Origin: an uncultured Methylotenera sp. | GTDB lineage: Bacteria; Pseudomonadota; Gammaproteobacteria; Burkholderiales; Methylophilaceae | NCBI GenBank assembly: GCA_902168195.1 | Contig: CABHOJ010000100.1 | Location: 1 to 40,146, forward strand | DNA length: 40,146 bases | Direction: 5' to 3' | Shown: positions 38,784 through 40,146 of the stretch, piece by piece | Position numbering within the stretch: the stretch's first letter is position 1 | How the letters are laid out: the number at the start of each line of letters is the position of its first letter | Translations under genes and position numbers: made by a program | The notes under the pieces: generated by a model | Databases searched by the model: none | What the model was told of the DNA's origin: nothing | What the model saw: only the letters and a program-made list of their open reading frames with translations

Positions 38784-39380
38784 ATGGCAAATCAACCAGT
38801 GGACCAAGGTAAGCGACGATTCCTCGTTGCGGCCACCACGGTCGTAGGCGGTACGGCCGCCGCCGCAGTTGCGGTACCTTTCGTGTCCAGCATGATGCCT
38901 AGCGAGCGTGCGAAAGCCGCTGGCGCGCCAGTCCAGATCGATATCAGCAAGGTTGAGCCGGGCGCCATGGTCACCGAAGAATGGCGCGGCAAGCCGGTCT
39001 GGATCATCAACCGCACGCCTGAGATGCTGGCTAACCTGGCCGCCCACGATGACAAGCTGACGGATCCAAAGTGTACCGTCGTCACGCAGCAGCCGACCTA
39101 CTGTAACAACCCCTCCCGCTCGATCAAGCCCAACCTCATGGTATTGGTTGGCATCTGCACCCACCTGGGTTGTTCGCCCTCGCCGAAGCTCCAAACGAAC
39201 GGCGACATGGGTGCTGACTGGCCTGGCGGTTTCTTCTGCCCATGCCATGGTTCCAAGTTTGACCTTGCTGGTCGCGTGTTCAACGGTTCACCAGCCCCGA
39301 TCAACCTGGTAGTGCCGCCACACAAGTATCTCAGCGATACCATGTTGTTGGTCGGTGAAGATGACAAAGGGGCTGCATAA
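38784..39380 (+). CDS. petA: Ubiquinol-cytochrome c reductase Rieske iron-sulfur subunit
   Basis: Tat-like [18 protein letters not shown]; Rieske motifs CTHLGC and CPCHGS. Confidence 0.96.
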   Translation: MANQPVDQGKRRFLVAATTVVGGTAAAAVAVPFVSSMMPSERAKAAGAPVQIDISKVEPGAMVTEEWRGKPVWIINRTPEMLANLAAHDDKLTDPKCTVVTQQPTYCNNPSRSIKPNLMVLVGICTHLGCSPSPKLQTNGDMGADWPGGFFCPCHGSKFDLAGRVFNGSPAPINLVVPPHKYLSDTMLLVGEDDKGAA

Positions 39381-39382
39381 CC

Positions 39383-40146
39383 ATGGCCAATAACTTGCAA
39401 AAATATGCGACTGGTGCGCTGGGCTGGATCGACGAGCGTTTTCCGCTAACGGCCAACTGGAAAGCCCACCTCTCCGAATACTACGCGCCCAAGAATTTCA
39501 ACTTCTGGTATTTCTTCGGTTCGCTGGCGCTGCTGGTGCTGGTATTGCAGATCGTCACCGGTATCTTCCTCACCATGCATTACAAGCCTGATGCCGAGCT
39601 GGCATTCGCGTCGGTCGAATACATCATGCGCGATGTCTCCTGGGGTTGGCTCATCCGCTACATGCACTCCACCGGCGCTTCGATGTTCTTCGTGGTGGTC
39701 TACCTGCATATGTTCCGTGGACTGATCTACGGCTCCTATCGCAATCCGCGAGAGCTGATCTGGCTGTTTGGTGTAGCGATCTTCCTGGCGCTCATGGGCG
39801 AAGCGTTCTTCGGTTACCTGTTGCCTTGGGGTCAGATGTCCTACTGGGGGGCGCAGGTGATCGTTAACCTGTTCGCCACCATCCCGTTCATCGGGCCGGA
39901 TGTGGCCGAATGGCTGCGTGGCGACTTCCTGGTCTCCGACGCCACCCTCAACCGCTTCTTCGCTTTCCACGTGATTGCGCTGCCACTAGTGTTGTTGGGC
40001 TTGGTGGCTGCACATATCGTTGCCTTGCATGAGGTCGGCTCAAACAATCCTGACGGTGTCGAGATCAAAAAGAAGAAAGATCCCAAGACCGGCATCCCGC
40101 TGGACGGCATTCCCTTCCATCCCTATTACACGGTGAAGGATATCGT
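39383..40146 (+). CDS. petB: Ubiquinol-cytochrome c reductase cytochrome b subunit, 3' truncated by window end
   Basis: Open frame from ATG 39383 to the window end: MANNLQKYATGALGWIDERFPLTANWKAHLSEYYAPKNFNFWYFFGSLALLVLVLQIVTGIFLTMHYKP...GYLLPWGQMSYWGAQVI. Confidence 0.97.
   Translation, partial: MANNLQKYATGALGWIDERFPLTANWKAHLSEYYAPKNFNFWYFFGSLALLVLVLQIVTGIFLTMHYKPDAELAFASVEYIMRDVSWGWLIRYMHSTGASMFFVVVYLHMFRGLIYGSYRNPRELIWLFGVAIFLALMGEAFFGYLLPWGQMSYWGAQVIVNLFATIPFIGPDVAEWLRGDFLVSDATLNRFFAFHVIALPLVLLGLVAAHIVALHEVGSNNPDGVEIKKKKDPKTGIPLDGIPFHPYYTVKDI

Overview
The window is about 40.1 kb of dense, mostly housekeeping chromosome from a probable betaproteobacterium. It is likely methylotrophic: a ribulose-monophosphate-pathway 3-hexulose-6-phosphate synthase (hps) sits inside the histidine operon. 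Taxonomy is inferred from gene content only. In order: pepA (5' truncated)-holC-hypothetical; gcvH; a D-Ala-D-Ala endopeptidase; topA; a CHASE2 adenylate/guanylate cyclase-SH3-M48 protease unit; ttcA-pteridine reductase; midA; trmB; engB; cytochrome c4-resB-ccsA; an orphan membrane histidine kinase divergent from a type IV pilin-like gene; mlaFEDCB-ABC exporter-bolA-grxD-murA-hisGDC-[hps]-hisBHAFIE-HIT-tatABC; a DegS-like protease; a Nif3-like protein; petA and petB (3' truncated). I saw no tRNA/rRNA, CRISPR array, transposase or prophage. No clearly novel multi-gene system is evident. The best leads are: (1) a canonical sigma-54 -24/-12 promoter plus a helically phased inverted repeat upstream of the pilin gene, facing the orphan kinase; (2) hps as a separately promoted and terminated cassette interrupting the his operon, with operator-like palindromes and an amphipathic C-terminal tail; (3) a 16-bp perfect palindrome at the cytochrome c4 promoter; (4) the cyclase/SH3/M48 unit, whose last gene reads through a terminator hairpin into the convergent ttcA.
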